A stretch of 64,000 nucleotides of DNA from Volutella citrinella (taxonomy: Eukaryota; Ascomycota; Sordariomycetes; Hypocreales; Nectriaceae): assembly GCA_034401135.1 (NCBI GenBank), contig JAWZSP010000001.1:1178001-1242000 (forward strand). The letters run 5' to 3'. Each line of letters starts with the position of its first letter. Position 1 is the stretch's first letter. Shown here piece by piece: positions 47,532 through 60,257 of this stretch. A program made the translations under genes and the position numbers. Under the pieces are notes generated by a model, which saw only the letters and a list, made by a program, of their open reading frames with translations, did not search any database and was not told where the DNA came from.

Positions 47532-50448
47532 TCAAGAATCACGTCGCCATGGTGCACTTGGACCGCCGCGGCCTTCTTCAACGCTTCGTCGGCCCTGCGC
47601 GTCCATCTCAGAGAGGTCGAATACAAGAGGTTCCTCCCCAACTGACTCGTCGTCTCCTCGGGCCAGCCTATTGATAGATCCAGTGAAGCTGCCCCGGGAA
47701 GACTGCGGCGGCGTTTGTCGGTGACCGGCCATGCCCATGTATCGGCGTCGCCCAAAGGGCGAGCTAGAAGTCGTCGTAGGTATCAATCCCTCAGGCGGGT
47801 TCTCCTCCGACAAACCCCTCTCTGAGGCCGGGGCCCTCTCAAGCCCAGTTGCTTGCTGAATATCGCCCGAAACGGTTGGCCGTTGGGTTGATTCCTCCTC
47901 CAGTTGCATTTGCCTGCCTAGCAAAATACTGAGAGTGGGGGGCTCACGGTCCTCTGCCCCAAGGCTGATGCTGCGGTGAGCGAACGCCAGGTCAGAGTCT
48001 TCTTCTTCAGCAGCTCCCCTGTTGTGCAGAGCCACTGAACTGGCCCGCCGCTGATATGACTCAAGGCGAGGTGACAGCGGAATGTCAATAGCAGTAGTAC
48101 CATCCTGGGTGATTGTATTCTCTGCAGTAGGTCCTGCGGGAGCCGTATCCGGCACCCGAGCTTGCCGCGAAGAAGCACGTCCGCTGCGATCAACCACGGA
48201 GTTCTCATTGAGCCTGGATGGGATCGCAGGGGTGTGGGGTGTGTGAGGCGACAATGGCTTCCCAGGAGAAGAGGACGCCGACAGGGAGGCTGGCGCCACC
48301 ATGCCAGGCACGCTCGTGAGCTGTCTACTGGAAGAGCTCGACGATCGGTGCATTTGCATTGAAGAACTCATGGACTCTGTGAGTGCGTTATTCGAGTCCC
48401 TCATCAAGTGAAAGCGCGAAAGCTGAGCGACCGTCCTATTCGTCGCCGATTCGCCACGCTTCGTTGGCTCGAAGCTCTTAAGCGTCTTCTTGCTGTCTAG
48501 AGCCTTCAGAAACTCAGAAATGTTATCATCCTCGGGCAGGAGAGACTCGGAACTGCCACTGGCGACCTCGGCCAGAAGGCCTGAGCCCGGCTGGGCCACG
48601 GATGACGCTAGGCTTTGTCTACCACTACTGCCCTGCTCGTCATCCCCAGCCCGGCTGGCACCTCCAAAGGACAGCCTACCACGACGGTGTGTAAAACTGC
48701 TACTATACCGGCTTCCAGCCTGAGGCCGCGGGGATCCCGACGAAGCTACGTCGGCGGCAGCGGAGCTAGCAGGGGGGCCTCCGCGTAGAGAGGCTGGCAT
48801 CCCCGCTGTCAGAGATGTACGGTTCCTTGGTTGTTGGAGGGACGGAATGCCAGGACGGTTGAGTGACTGCGGTGACGAAGGGGTCTCGGGGTCGATCTGC
48901 CGCGTGATTGGTGAGCCCGAGAGAGAGCCCGCCTTGAAGGGCTGGAACGATATTGACGGTCTGCGTGACGAGGCTTCCGCAGCTCGCAGCGGCGGTCTCG
49001 TAGTAGGTTGGCGTCCAACTGGTACGGAGCTTGGTCCTTCCATCTCATTATTCACTGGCAAGGAGTTTGGAGGCGAACTGGTGTCGGAGCCTGGTGGTCG
49101 TACAGCCCGCAACGCCGAGATGGGACTGGTTCCCAGGGGGTTGTTCCCATGAAAGGTTGAGAGGCTACCATACGTTTGATGGATCTCACCCGCCACTGGC
49201 CGAGAGCGGTTGTCACGCAGTGAACCAACTTCTGCCATCGGCACGCGAGGTCTATCAGATTGTTGAGGTAGGGAGGGTTTGAAGAAGTTCTCATCAACGC
49301 CCATGAAACGAGAGCTGAGGAGCGCCTCGGAATCGTCCACACGGAAGTTGCAGTCATTGCGATAGGTTACGACAGTGCTTAGCCGTCCCACTGGCACCTC
49401 TAGATCTCCAAACACATACTCGGTTACTGGGTCTGGTCGACCATCAATGGGCTGCCGGAGCTGGTCCAGCCGTGGCTTGTCAGGTTCCGAACGGCGTATC
49501 CTGCATTGGGGGATCAAGGCAGGATGCGAGTTCTTTGCTGGTCCTTGACTGGCGAACTTCCAGGCTGGGAGAAGCCGTGTGGTGACAAATAACGAACGGA
49601 AGAAGACAATTGCTTTCTTGTATATGGTAGGGAGAATGGGGCCGAAGTCGTCAATCGGGGCCGAGCGGGTCGTTTTGAGCTCGACGCGCCATCGCTCCAG
49701 CAATACCTCGGTGTTTCTTCGTGGCGTATTTGGGGAGCTATCGCTGGACGAACCGGATGCGTTGAGCTGCTCCATGACGTCCCATCGCTTTCCGTTATCA
49801 TCTACGATGACGAGGCTCTGGCTGTCTTTGAGGCGTGATGTGTCGAGGTAGACCTCGATTACCATCGGGGGAGGGCGGTTGTCGATGCTGCCGCATGTCT
49901 TCCAAATCCTGAGGTCTTCCCTGAAGTCGTCGATTTCGTCTGTCTCGATTTGAAACTGGGTTGGCACATGGTCAGCTGGCCGAACAGTATAGGGAAATAA
50001 TGCAGGCAAAGGGTACTAACCCATTTGTTCGCCTTGCGCGAGCCATTAGCTCCACGCGTGTGCTTCACTTTGATGCGAGAGTCGAGCACCAGTACGGCCG
50101 TCTTCGCATAGAAGTTCTAGACAAGCGCCGCCAGTCAGCTATAATGTCCATTGATCCCATGACTCCACCAGAACCAGAACCAGAACCGGAACCGGAACCG
50201 GAACCAAAAGCACGGTGTACCTGAATGATTTGGTCAAGCTTCTTGACCGACTCGGCAGGAGGGCCAACAGCCGAAGGGCTCTCAGCGGGAAGCGAGTCAT
50301 TGCTTTCCCGGGGGGTGATGGTCGAGCCGGCTCGGGATCGGGCCCCGAGTGCGGTTTCCCTCGGGTGATTGCTTGGACGAGCCTGATTTAGCTGTGGCGA
50401 TGCCCCAGGCGACGAGACCCGTGGAGGGACTCGGGGTTGTTGATGCAT
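47532..50448 (-). CDS. ATG13: Autophagy-related protein 13
   Basis: Regulatory subunit of the Atg1 kinase complex; TORC1-dependent phosphorylation of Atg13 controls autophagy onset. Exons are 50221-50448, 50021-50116 and 47532-49955 (915 aa). Exon 1 begins MHQQPRVPPRVSSPG and ends KKLDQIIQ. The 96-nt exon 2 encodes NFYAKTAVLVLDSRIKVKH and the basic end KANKW. Exon 3 continues FQIETDEIDDFREDLRIW. Together these form the N-terminal HORMA domain (about 70-330). The remainder is a long Ser/Pro-rich disordered region, as in all fungal Atg13, with many potential phosphosites and a conserved-looking DNISEFLKALDSKKTLKSF segment in the region that binds Atg1/Atg17. The C-terminal EEPLVFDLSEMDAQGRRS is typical of filamentous ascomycetes. 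Intron 1 carries a hexanucleotide repeat. Confidence 0.96.
50167..50205. repeat. Hexanucleotide repeat in ATG13 intron 1
   Basis: About six GAACC[A/G] units (GGTTC[C/T] on the coding strand) lie within the intron 50117-50220. If the intron were retained, the frame would read a Gly-Ser run, but flanking splice signals and the conserved Atg13 sequence show it is intronic. Confidence 0.85.
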
Positions 50449-52922
50449 TTGATGTGGAGGTGGAGTTGGAGCTGGTACTGAAGATGGAGGTGGAGGTGGA
50501 GGCGACGGAGGGGCCGCTGATGCGATGGATGGATGGCGGCGAGTTGTGGTTGTGTCGCAGATGGGGATGGATCACGACTCGACCTGCCACCAGACCTGCT
50601 CATCCATGGCTCATGTCTCGATGGCCAAGCAAACGAAACGATCCAGGGAAGAGAGCAGGCAGCGGGTGACGGGTAAGCTGGTGTGGTGGTGTTGAAGCGC
50701 CGGGCCTGGCGAACCTAGGCAGTCGCAGTTTGGCGGGCGATGGGCGGCTGGGAGGGCGGGATTGTGAGCCCTGGGCTGCGATGGTCAGCGTGAAGACGAG
50801 CGTGAGAGAGCCAGCAGCCTGCGGGAGGGATTGGAAGTGTAAAAAGGACCGGCGGTTGGCTGCAGGCACAGGTGCAAGGCAGTCGACCGGGAGCCGGGGG
50901 TGGTGGAGTGTAGGCGGCGGGCGGAGGCGGAGGGTCTGGAGGTGGACCAGTATGGATACGGTATGGGTGTTCGCGCCGCGCCCGTCGCCATGGGACCAGC
51001 CTGTCACAGCGGTTGTGCCCAGTCTCTGTTGCGGCACCGAGCTAGCAGTGCCCAAGGCCCTATGCACCTCCGCGAGATGCACTGTAAGGTACCTGAGGCA
51101 TAGGTGCCTTAGCTTCCAGTAGCTCCCTAGCCTCAATGACAGCACCTAATGGGATGGAACCAACCCAAGCGCCCCAGCACGCATCAGGTTCCGACTCCGC
51201 ATGACATCCATGCAGTAACAACCCAGACAGGCTGCACTCCTGCTGGTGTTGAGTGTTGAGGCCTTTGTGCCAGTCCTCCATCCAGCTCCACGTGCTACCT
51301 GCCTTGACGTACCAACCGATGGCCCAAAGCGTACCTGTGCTCGAGATGCTGTGACCAGCACGCAGCTGCTCTTGGAAGGCGACATCGGCCGCGGGACCCT
51401 TGGATGTCGTCTCGCTGCTCCAACCCTGCCGATGACGACACTCGGGGCCTCGCTCTTAGCAACACTACGTACCTCCCCCTACAAGTCAGACGCAGAGCAC
51501 GCAAGGTAGACGAACCCACACGACACACCCACCCCACCACCACTACCATGGGCGCCCAGGTCCCAATGGCCGTCTCAATCGCCTGCCCTGCCATCACGAG
51601 GCACGGTCTCATCTCCTCTGGTGACATAGTAACATGGCGCCGTGGCTAAGTTTTCATTGTCGGCTCGCCGCTGATCCACCTCACCATGTATTCCATGGAT
51701 GGCCCTTTTGCGCAATCCCTTCCCAAGATGACTCTGGATCGACCGTCATTTGTCTATGGATCAGTGTGAATCCGTATGCGATAAGGATGAAGCTTGAGGG
51801 CGACGGCCGATAAGGTTGTGTGTGGATGGTCGCCATAGTGCGGGACTCCAAGTCAGACCCCTCGGAATTATCCAGCGCTTAACGTGCTATGATCAGGACA
51901 AGGCACCCGTCCTACCAGTGCAGCGTCACTACAGCATCTATCGGTGGCGGCTGAACTAATAATGGCTTGTCCTTCAAGACCGAATCAATGAAGTCGTCCA
52001 TTGGCCCACCTTCAGGACCAGCGCTGCCTGTTGTTCTTTAGTCTGTTGTCGCGCGCCTCCTCTCCGCAACAATCGATCGATGCCAGGCAGACAATGGTCG
52101 AGAATGACTCGACCGCCGCCGCTTGCTACGGATGTCACCAAATGAGTCGTTCCCATCCCAGCTGCGTGGGAGTCTCATTGGCCAGGGCTGCCAATTCTCC
52201 CCCGGCCTCACGATGACTTCCCTGTCCGCCAATGTTGGAAACAGTCACAGGCAGCATAGGTGAATCATGCCGCCTCCGATTCGTCCAATCCTACCTGCAG
52301 AGCCCCGTTCTACCCCGGCTGATCTTGCCGGTCCGAACACATCCTCTCCCGCCCGCTTATCAGCTCGCCCATGAAAGCGTCCGCCTACAGGCTCAACGTC
52401 ACATCCTCCCTCCTCCAAAAGCCCTTTGGCCGCGGTTTGCAAAGGCTAGCCCCCAGAGATAAGCCCATGGGGCTTCAGACCAGCGGCCACACCATCAACG
52501 CAGACTGGCCTGTGGTCGAACTATTGTAGTGGGCCCCACTCAGCGCAGACACATGCTCAGCAGCACATCGATTATCATCGCTTGATCATGGGCAAAACAA
52601 CTTCCTCTCCCAGCCAGCTCGCTCAGCAGCATGTATGTTACACGACCTAGTTGACCAAGGCATTCGACCTTGGTAGTGTCGAATCGATGTCTAAGCAGCA
52701 GGGATGCTTAGTTGCGTCGCCCTGGGGGCTATGTCCGCATTGATACCGCAACAGCTGCTGCTGGCGATTCATTAAAAGAGTTCAAGAGAGCACCAGATCT
52801 ATCGGATGGTGATTTGTATATGCAGAAGCCGTCCACAAGTGCAAAGAATCCCGCAACTCCACCCAGCACCGAAATCACATACTCGCACAAGCCTAGTCAC
52901 TGACACCAGTAGAACCAACCAA
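50449..52922. other. Intergenic, ATG13 upstream region
   Basis: A 2.5-kb stretch with no gene I can support. It contains a short inverted repeat of the AGGTACCT type at 51085-51111. The longest frame, about 180 codons on the minus strand, has no recognisable domain. Confidence 0.55.
51085..51111. repeat. Inverted repeat with AGGTACCT-type arms
   Basis: Ten-base arms (TAAGGTACCT and AGGTGCCTTA, one mismatch) flank a 7-base spacer. Similar AGGTACC-like words recur elsewhere in intergenic parts of the window (near 19543, 30844 and 58313). Confidence 0.6.
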
Positions 52923-55900
52923 TCAAGCCTTGCCGCCGCGTGCTTTTGGCCCTCGACTTCGTCCTGATGCTGTTGGCCCTCCGCCAGAGCGGCCTCGTCC
53001 AGTATCTCCGGCTCCACCTGGCTTGTTATCCACGGCTGAGTCGCTCGCCTTTGATTTGCCTCCCCGGCCCCGACGTCCACCTCTTCGGGGTCCTTTGTCT
53101 TCCTTATCTTTGCTCTTGTTGACACGTCGTGCCTCCTCCTCCTCTTGGGCCCTCCGGCTTTCCTGATCCCACCATTCTTGAAATTCTTGCTCCTGCTGGA
53201 TCTCCTGCAGCGACCGTTTGGCGACGGCTTCCTTGACCAGTTCCTGTTCCCGCTTCTGCTGGCCGATGATGTCCGCCATGCTGATGCCCAAAGTCGGATC
53301 TGCCTTGCGGGCTGGTGCGATGTATGATTTGGAGTGTGGCACCAGCGGCTTCTTCGCCTCCGCCCAAGACGACGGTTCCGCTGGCGTTGCCGGGGAGCTA
53401 TTGGTACGACCCTGCCCAGGGAACCGGGTGTCAGGCGATGCTGTCCGTCGTGCCGCAGACTTGGTCCTAGTTTCAGACGCCACCAAGGGTTTGGCAGTCG
53501 CCGAAACTGCCCCAGGCATCTTAGACTCCATGGCCATTGCTTGCTTCAATGACGTTGCTGGCGCTGGACTCGCAGTCTTCCATGGCGCTGGCCGTCCTCC
53601 CGCAGGCGCTTTTTCCCAAGGCACTCGATTGACTTCCTCCTGTTTGGCCGCAGCTTGAGCGGCGGCTTGCAATTGCATCTGCTTCTTTCGCTCTTTCTGA
53701 GATATTTTAGCCTGGGGCTTGGGGCTGGCAATCTCCTTGCCCTTCGGTTCTTTGAGGCCTGCTGTCAAGGCAGATTTCGATCCGGCTTCAGACATGATAC
53801 CTTTGAGATCCAACTTGGACATGGGCAGAGAAGATGCTGCCCAGGGACTGCCACTCGCAGAGTTCACGCCGTCTAGTAGATTCGGGGATCTCTTTGCCGG
53901 TGGTTTCGCTCCAGGCGACAAGGAAAAAGCGTCCAGATCTACACTCCGAGGGGTGCCCGACATCCCTTTGCCCTTGGAATCGCGCCAAGGCTTTGGCAAT
54001 TCAGGTAAGTCATCGCCATCAATTGGCAAGAGGGTTTTCGGGGTCTGCCTGGCAGACAGTCGCGGGCTACTTAGCACAGAGCCGTCCTCGTCGTCCATGT
54101 CAAAGATTAGCTCGGCCTGCGACTGTCTCGGCCGCAGACTTGGGCTAAAAGGCTCGTTGCGACCGTTGTAGGACTTTCTCCGAGTCGTATCTGGAGTCTG
54201 CAGCGGGCTAAAGTCGTCAAAGCTTCCCATGCGTGACTTGAAAGAAGATGAAAGCTTCTTCTCATCCTCCTTTTGGGTAATCTTGAAGGCCATTTCTTTG
54301 ACTCTGAGTTGCCGTTCCTCGTCCATGTCGCCTGCCAGCTCGGGGTAGTTCTCATGGAGTAGTGCTTCGGTACGGCCGCTTCTTACAAAGGGAAACTGGG
54401 CAAGTTGGTTGTCGCGGACAACTTCATCCAAATCCACAAGTAGATCGTCATCCAAGTCATCGAGTAAATGATTTTCAAGCATCGACTCCAGTTGGAGGCA
54501 AATGTACTCGAGACCAGTATCCTTGAACTCTGTCACTGCACAGGGGCTAATTTCGTTGAGGAGATTAGCAATGTTCCTGGTTGTCACAAACTTGCCAATA
54601 AGAGCCTGGCAGATCTGTGAAAGACGGTCGAGCATAAGCTCGTTGGCGACACTCATGACGTCAAGCACCAGTTCGGAGAGACTGTCGATACTTCCAGCGG
54701 CCACATCGTCGAAGAGCTCCTCACCGGCGTCAGCATATAGGAATCCCAAAACATATTCAAATGTATCGGGATCAACGTGCTTGAGGTCGATTGTAATCCG
54801 GTCTTCAGTTGCCAGGTCATTGCGACGGGCAGCGAGCCATTGTCCCTGTGACCGGCCAAAGAACATGCCTTCAAAGAAGGGGCATCGCAAACAAAGCAGC
54901 TGGCTGTGGGCTACAACTTCAGCTCCATCCAGCTCAATAAGAACATCGCCGTCATCAAAGAACCGAGGGTCATGAATTGCTTCATGCAAATCAAGCCTTA
55001 GAGATTCCTCAATGCCAATTTGTAGTCGTACAGCCGCCTCCAGTTTCGGCATCAAGAGATGAGTGGCCAACTTCATGAGCTCTGTTCGAATATGGCGAAA
55101 GCGAAACGCATGTACAGGCCACTCCCGGGTGTATCTCCAGACAGGGATGTAGTCATCGCGGTAGGCGTAAAGAATAATGTTCAACACCGTGTAGACGTCG
55201 ACTTCGAAGAAAGTGAGTATAGTCTTGTCGTCAATGACCTCGGCCTGGAACAAATCGTTGCTATAGCGCGACCCGTGGCTGCGAAGCTCAGATAAGGCAT
55301 CACGCAGAACGCTGCTCCTCCCAGAAAAGACCCAACCATGCACTGGAATCTTGACGTCCGGGGAGGTTGACGAGCAAACCAGCATATCAAGGTCCTGGTG
55401 CTGGAAGGAGTTTACACCCAACCACTGTTGCAGATCACGTTCGATATCAGCCGAACGCAGGATTTCGAATGACACCGGTTGGCGGGCTTTTTCCCTCGCG
55501 ATTGCAGCATCCCATTTCTTTCGCTCATCGTCAACCTCGATTAGTTCGGGGATTTGAAAGTCACGCAAGCATAGCAAACTTCCCACGTCGTTTCGCAGAG
55601 ATTGGCCTCCAATCTTGATCTCCTCCGACATCACCTTGCTGTCCTTTCGAATGGCGGCGAAGGCACCGAAAATCGAGCTGCGGACTGCAACACAGTTGGT
55701 TATACAAGGAACACGCTGGAACTTGAAGTCCTTGCGCCTCGTGTCCACTGAATCTGCGAAACCTGCTGTCTTCCCCTTTGTTCGCTTGACTCGTTGCCAA
55801 ACGGCTCCAGATTTTGTGCAGATGATGACTGAACCGTGTTCACTAACATCAACAGAAGAAACGCCATCCTTTCGAGAATCCCAGATGCATTGGGGTTGGG

Positions 55901-57700
55901 TCAGCGCGCTCTTTATCTTGACAGGGTTCGTTGTAGAGGCGGCTGTCTGGCCAACTTCGGCTTTGTGGTTGAGTTGTAGCGTGAACAGGTCTCCTCTGGC
56001 AGTTACAGCAGCAATCGTGTCGCCTCCGGATGTGATATAGCTGATCTCTCTACGACCAGGCTCATACCTATTGGCGTAAGATGACGGATTCAAGTTATGA
56101 TTCTTGAAGACATCTGGGAACGGAAACTTGACAAGGTTGTAACCGTAGTTGCTGAAAACCAGTACGGTATGATTCGACAGTAAGCAAATCGTTGCTTTGT
56201 CGATCGCAGATACCATCGTTATCGGAGCCTTAAGATGCGTCGCTGCCACCCGTCTTGGTGTACTTTGGACGTCTAGAGAACGCGAGTCGGCATCCATGAG
56301 ACCCAATTGGCCAACATTGCGTCCCCATGTATAAAGTGAAGAGCCGGTATGCGCAACAGAGTGATTTGCCGAGGCGGCTACCCCCATCACATTCTCCTTC
56401 TTTAGGGAGCCAAACACTTGGCGGGGGGTCAGGCTGGCGGGCTCTTCATCGGCTTTCAGGGGCGGTGGCAAGATGTACCCGAGTTGAGAATTGTTGTTCA
56501 AACCCCAAGTCCAAAGTTCTCCATTGCCGGCGACAGCCATGGAATGATTTTGACCGAGTGCAACGCAATGAACCTTCTTGTCTGCCAAGGGACCCTCGAC
56601 GGGGACGAACTTGAACTGGGTGTTCTCGTCTCCGAGTCCCAGCCTTCCTCCACGACCCACACCACAGACGTACAAGTTGGAGACTGGGTCCGTGGTCAAG
56701 ACGGCGCTGTGAAGTTTCGACATTGCGACGTCATGGATTACCAAAGGGCGATTCTTTACAAGAGTCGGGATATCTTCTAGCTCTGGCAAGGATGATGGTG
56801 CTTCGTGGCCTTCCTCTTCAAGGTAAGCGAGGTAGAAACGATGGAAGAGGCTGTCGGGACGGGTCAAGTAGATACGCTCAGGGTATTGCCGATCATCTTC
56901 ATCACCTACACCCAGTGATATATTCTTGTTGCTTCCAAACATGAACAGTTCATCTCCGTCAATGGATTGTTGGTGGCCATGTGGGAACTTCGTAGAGCTG
57001 AGGACTAGTAAGCAGAAAAAGCCAACAACTAGAACGCCAAAACTCACAGATGCAGTCCATCCCCACCAACACTTTCGCCGCTCTCGGAATCACCATCCGA
57101 ACTTTCAGAATCCTCAACAGGCTTTAAAGACCTCGCGCCAATGGTCGAGTTGTAGACATCGAAGGGACTGTTTCCTTCGTGATCTTTTGTCTTGATCAAC
57201 AGTCCAACTTTGCTCACGGTGCTGAGGTTATGGCTATTCAGATCTACACGCTCTCTTTCCAACAGCAGGCGTGCTATGGAAACGTTTCCCGCGTACAGCG
57301 ACCGGTGGAGGGCATTCCAGCCACTCTCTGGGTCCTGGGCACAGAGGTCGATGGCGGGGTGCTCGATGAGGGCTCGGACGAACTCGCGCGCGTTTGGGTC
57401 AGCTGATGAAGCAGCGCGCAACAAGAGGGTCAGTCCAGCATGGTCTCGGCTGTTGATTTCAGCTCGTCCCATGTTGGGGGCGTCCTTCCATTTTGCTGGA
57501 GTCTGAGGGTGACTGGGCAAGCGGCGGGCCCGGGCAGACCGCGGGGAGGATCCAAGACCACCCGGGCTTCCACCAGCATAAGTAGCTCCTATCGCAGGGC
57601 TCTTAGAAATGGCCGGATTATTATAGCTGGCAGGTGCCAGTAGACGCCGAAACCTGTCGACATCGTTCTCCCAGTATGCTTTCCACAGTAGGTGACTCAT
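52923..57700 (-). CDS. Large ankyrin-RCC1-BTB protein (IBtk-like)
   Basis: Exons are 57048-57700 and 52923-56997 (1575 aa), separated by a 50-bp intron. MSHLLWKAYWENDVDRFRRLL starts at the first in-frame ATG. Exon 1 holds ankyrin repeats (NSRDHAGLTLLLRAA, GWNALHRSLYAGNVSIARLLL, about 95-175). Then come RCC1 repeats (about 230-600, e.g. NLYVCGVGRGGRLGLGDE and GELWTWGLNNNSQLGY) and two BTB domains (about 750-880 and 900-1010; DGDVLIELDGAEVVAHSQLL in the second). A long disordered tail has a Glu/Gln coiled segment (EIQQEQEFQEWWDQESRRA) and a final Gly/Arg-rich stretch (RRGGRRGRGGK). The order ankyrin, RCC1, BTB, BTB matches inhibitor of Bruton tyrosine kinase (IBtk), a Cullin-3 substrate adaptor in animals, so a Cul3 adaptor role is inferred. 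The RGG tail suggests RNA contact. Confidence 0.92.
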
Positions 57701-60257
57701 GGGGGGGGTTGAGGTGCACACTGCCAAGCGCTCAAACTGCACCTCGCTGTGAGTCTCGAGGGATCACGGCCAGTTTAAAGGTGCGATGTAGAGCGCTGGA
57801 GGGCTGGGGAGGCGTTCGGTCTCGGGGTGCCGGTGGAGGTCCGCAGTGACGATGGCAAGTGACAGATTTGTGCGCGCGATTGCGGGTTGGTTCGAGGGCT
57901 TGTAAGTCGCCACGCTGTCGATGGGATGGATCAGAATCGGCGGCCGGCTGCGTTCGCGCGATGGGAAATTGATGCGAGGCTTTGAGACAGATATTTTTCG
58001 GGATCCAGGCAGCGCAGGTGATAAAGTCTAGAGGTGCAGAAGAGGACGCGATGCGAAGTTGTTGGGGAGAGTTTAATGATCGCGACGACGTGGACAGAAT
58101 GGCCTCGAGTTCCCGAGGGACCGGCCCTTTGGGCTGTGCGCGTCAGCGGATTGATTGCCTGTGAGAACTGGCACCTGCCCCAAAACGCGCACCCTGGTTG
58201 CGACTAGGGCGCACGTTGACGGGAAGAGGCAGTGGCGCAGGCAGCCAAGCTGCGGGAAACAGCACTGTGAGGAGCCTCGGCCCCGTACCATTTGCAGCAA
58301 TAAGCACTCAGAGGTACCTACCCCGCCAGCTCATTGTAGCGTTCCGGTCGTTGAGACTTGGGCTGGAGCCAATCATGTCCCGCGACTGGACAGTGTGATG
58401 GATTGGAGGGCCGATAGGGCTTGAATCGCTAGATGCATCTAAACCGCCGCACCAACACATGGCTCCCGCCAGCGACTACCATTTGTTGTCGTGGGGTGCC
58501 GCCAGGACACTGGAACGTGTTCTTGGCGCTGTTTTTTGGTCATGAGCTCATCCTGGAGACGTTAAATCTCCCTCAAGTCGCCCTCGTCATCTGAGTCTCG
58601 CGTTTCATGGCACTTTCGGTCGCAAAGACGGCTCGACAAGCGTCACAGGGCCCCGCAATTGGAACTCCTCATGGGGGGTAGCTTTCGGAAGCTGTCAAGG
58701 CGGCGGGGTAATTATCGTGATGATTGAAATTACCTACAAGGCGGTTGCACCGGCCATGATTGGGCGACTGGTGCTGGAGCTCGTAGACGGCGCATGGTGA
58801 GAGTCAGCTTAGCCCTCCAAGCATGCTGCCTGAGCTCTTCTCGTGACCTCCTCCACCTGCAATAGGGCCCCAAGACGGCGTTGATGGGTGGTGCTGGCGG
58901 AAGTATGCGGGTTGCAACACCAACAACGGTCGAGATGCGGGCCACGGGAAGCTGGCATTGTTGCAATACCAATATTACCCAAGACAAGGGCCAACAGTGG
59001 CTGCTTTGTGAAACTAGCGCAATTGAGTGGTTCCTCGAGTAACTTAAATATGCACAAGCCCGCTGATCTGCCTCCGATGGGGCCGGAGCAACGGCCGGGG
59101 GAACGGCGTCCCGGTGTCCGGTGCCCGGTCCAGAACGGGTCAGTCAGTGGAGGAGCGACGACCGAGCGAGAGACGACCAAGACGACGAAGGAGTGCAGGA
59201 GGGTGCGTGTCAGATTGCCAATTCATTCATGTACAACGGACCGCCGAGCGCTGGATCTCGAATCGTGCATCTTGCATGCCAGCCATGTCAGGTCCCTCCC
59301 TCTCAGGACGTCAGGGTCGGAACGGGAGCGAAACCGGCAAGTGACGGAGAGACATGCCCGCTGCCCCATTGCAGCGGCCTGTGGCGTTGACTGACAACAG
59401 AGCCTATCACACGCTGGTAGGCGACCGGAATCGATGTCGCTGCGATGCAGGTACAAGGGTACGCTGTCGATGCCGACATTTCACCATCCAGGCACACGGA
59501 GGAAAATGGAACCGCAAGTGAAGGGTAGAAAATAATGACAAAGTTGGAGGCTGTTCTGGTCAGTCATTGGAGGTCGGTGCGCAGCTTTGTCTTACATCGC
59601 GGACCTGGGGATACGGAACCAGGCGCTCGGTCGACTGGAGAATCAAGGGGGCCCCTACTGAGTAGTGGTCAACGAGCAGCCCGTGCCCACTCCCGACGGC
59701 CAGGCAATCTAGCAACGAGCGATTGTGAATCAGTCATGGCCCGATATACAGCCTATTTCGGTCAGCGGCCAATTGCCGACTTGTCGTCGGAGGGCGGAGA
59801 GGGCGGCAACTAGCTAGCCCGCCAACCAAAAGAAAGGACCGGCCAGGCAAGACAAGACCAGACAGAACAGGAACAAGACTGATCCGGGCCAATCCCTAGA
59901 GGGCCGAATGCACTCGCGTGCTCTACACCCACTCTCGGCGCTAGGATATGGTAAGCCGTCCGCTCTCGGCACCGTCTCGATTTTTCCCACAGTGGGGGAG
60001 GGTCGGGGGACCATGCCGCCCGCGCATTGTTTTTAGTGTTCGGTATCGCTAATGGGGCCCAAAAACCTGGGCTGTTCGCGCACCAGCAAATTCCCTCCCC
60101 CGGCCCGGTCTTCGCTCGGAGTTCGCCATCCTCCTCCATAAACACCATCACCACCATCATTTTGCCTTGAGCACCCTCTCCTCTCCTTCCTCACCTCCCC
60201 TTCTTTTCCAACCCCCCCAATCTCCACTCCGCCTCGCGCCCAGCGCCCACCGTCACA
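57701..60257. other. Divergent intergenic region
   Basis: A 2.5-kb region between the divergent ankyrin-BTB and carrier genes. No supported gene. The last 150 bases before the carrier ATG are strongly C/T-rich, a common fungal leader feature. Confidence 0.6.

Noticed and set aside
50065..50220. Gly-Ser repeat as a coding part of ATG13
   Set aside because: Conserved family sequence on both sides (LDQIIQ then NFYAKTAVLVL) and good splice sites show that it is intronic.
57000..57047. Apparent signal peptide (MSFGVLVVGFFCLLVL) at the start of the long BTB-protein frame
   Set aside because: It is translated intron. Splicing 57048 to 56997 joins the ankyrin exon in frame, and the hydrophobic stretch disappears.
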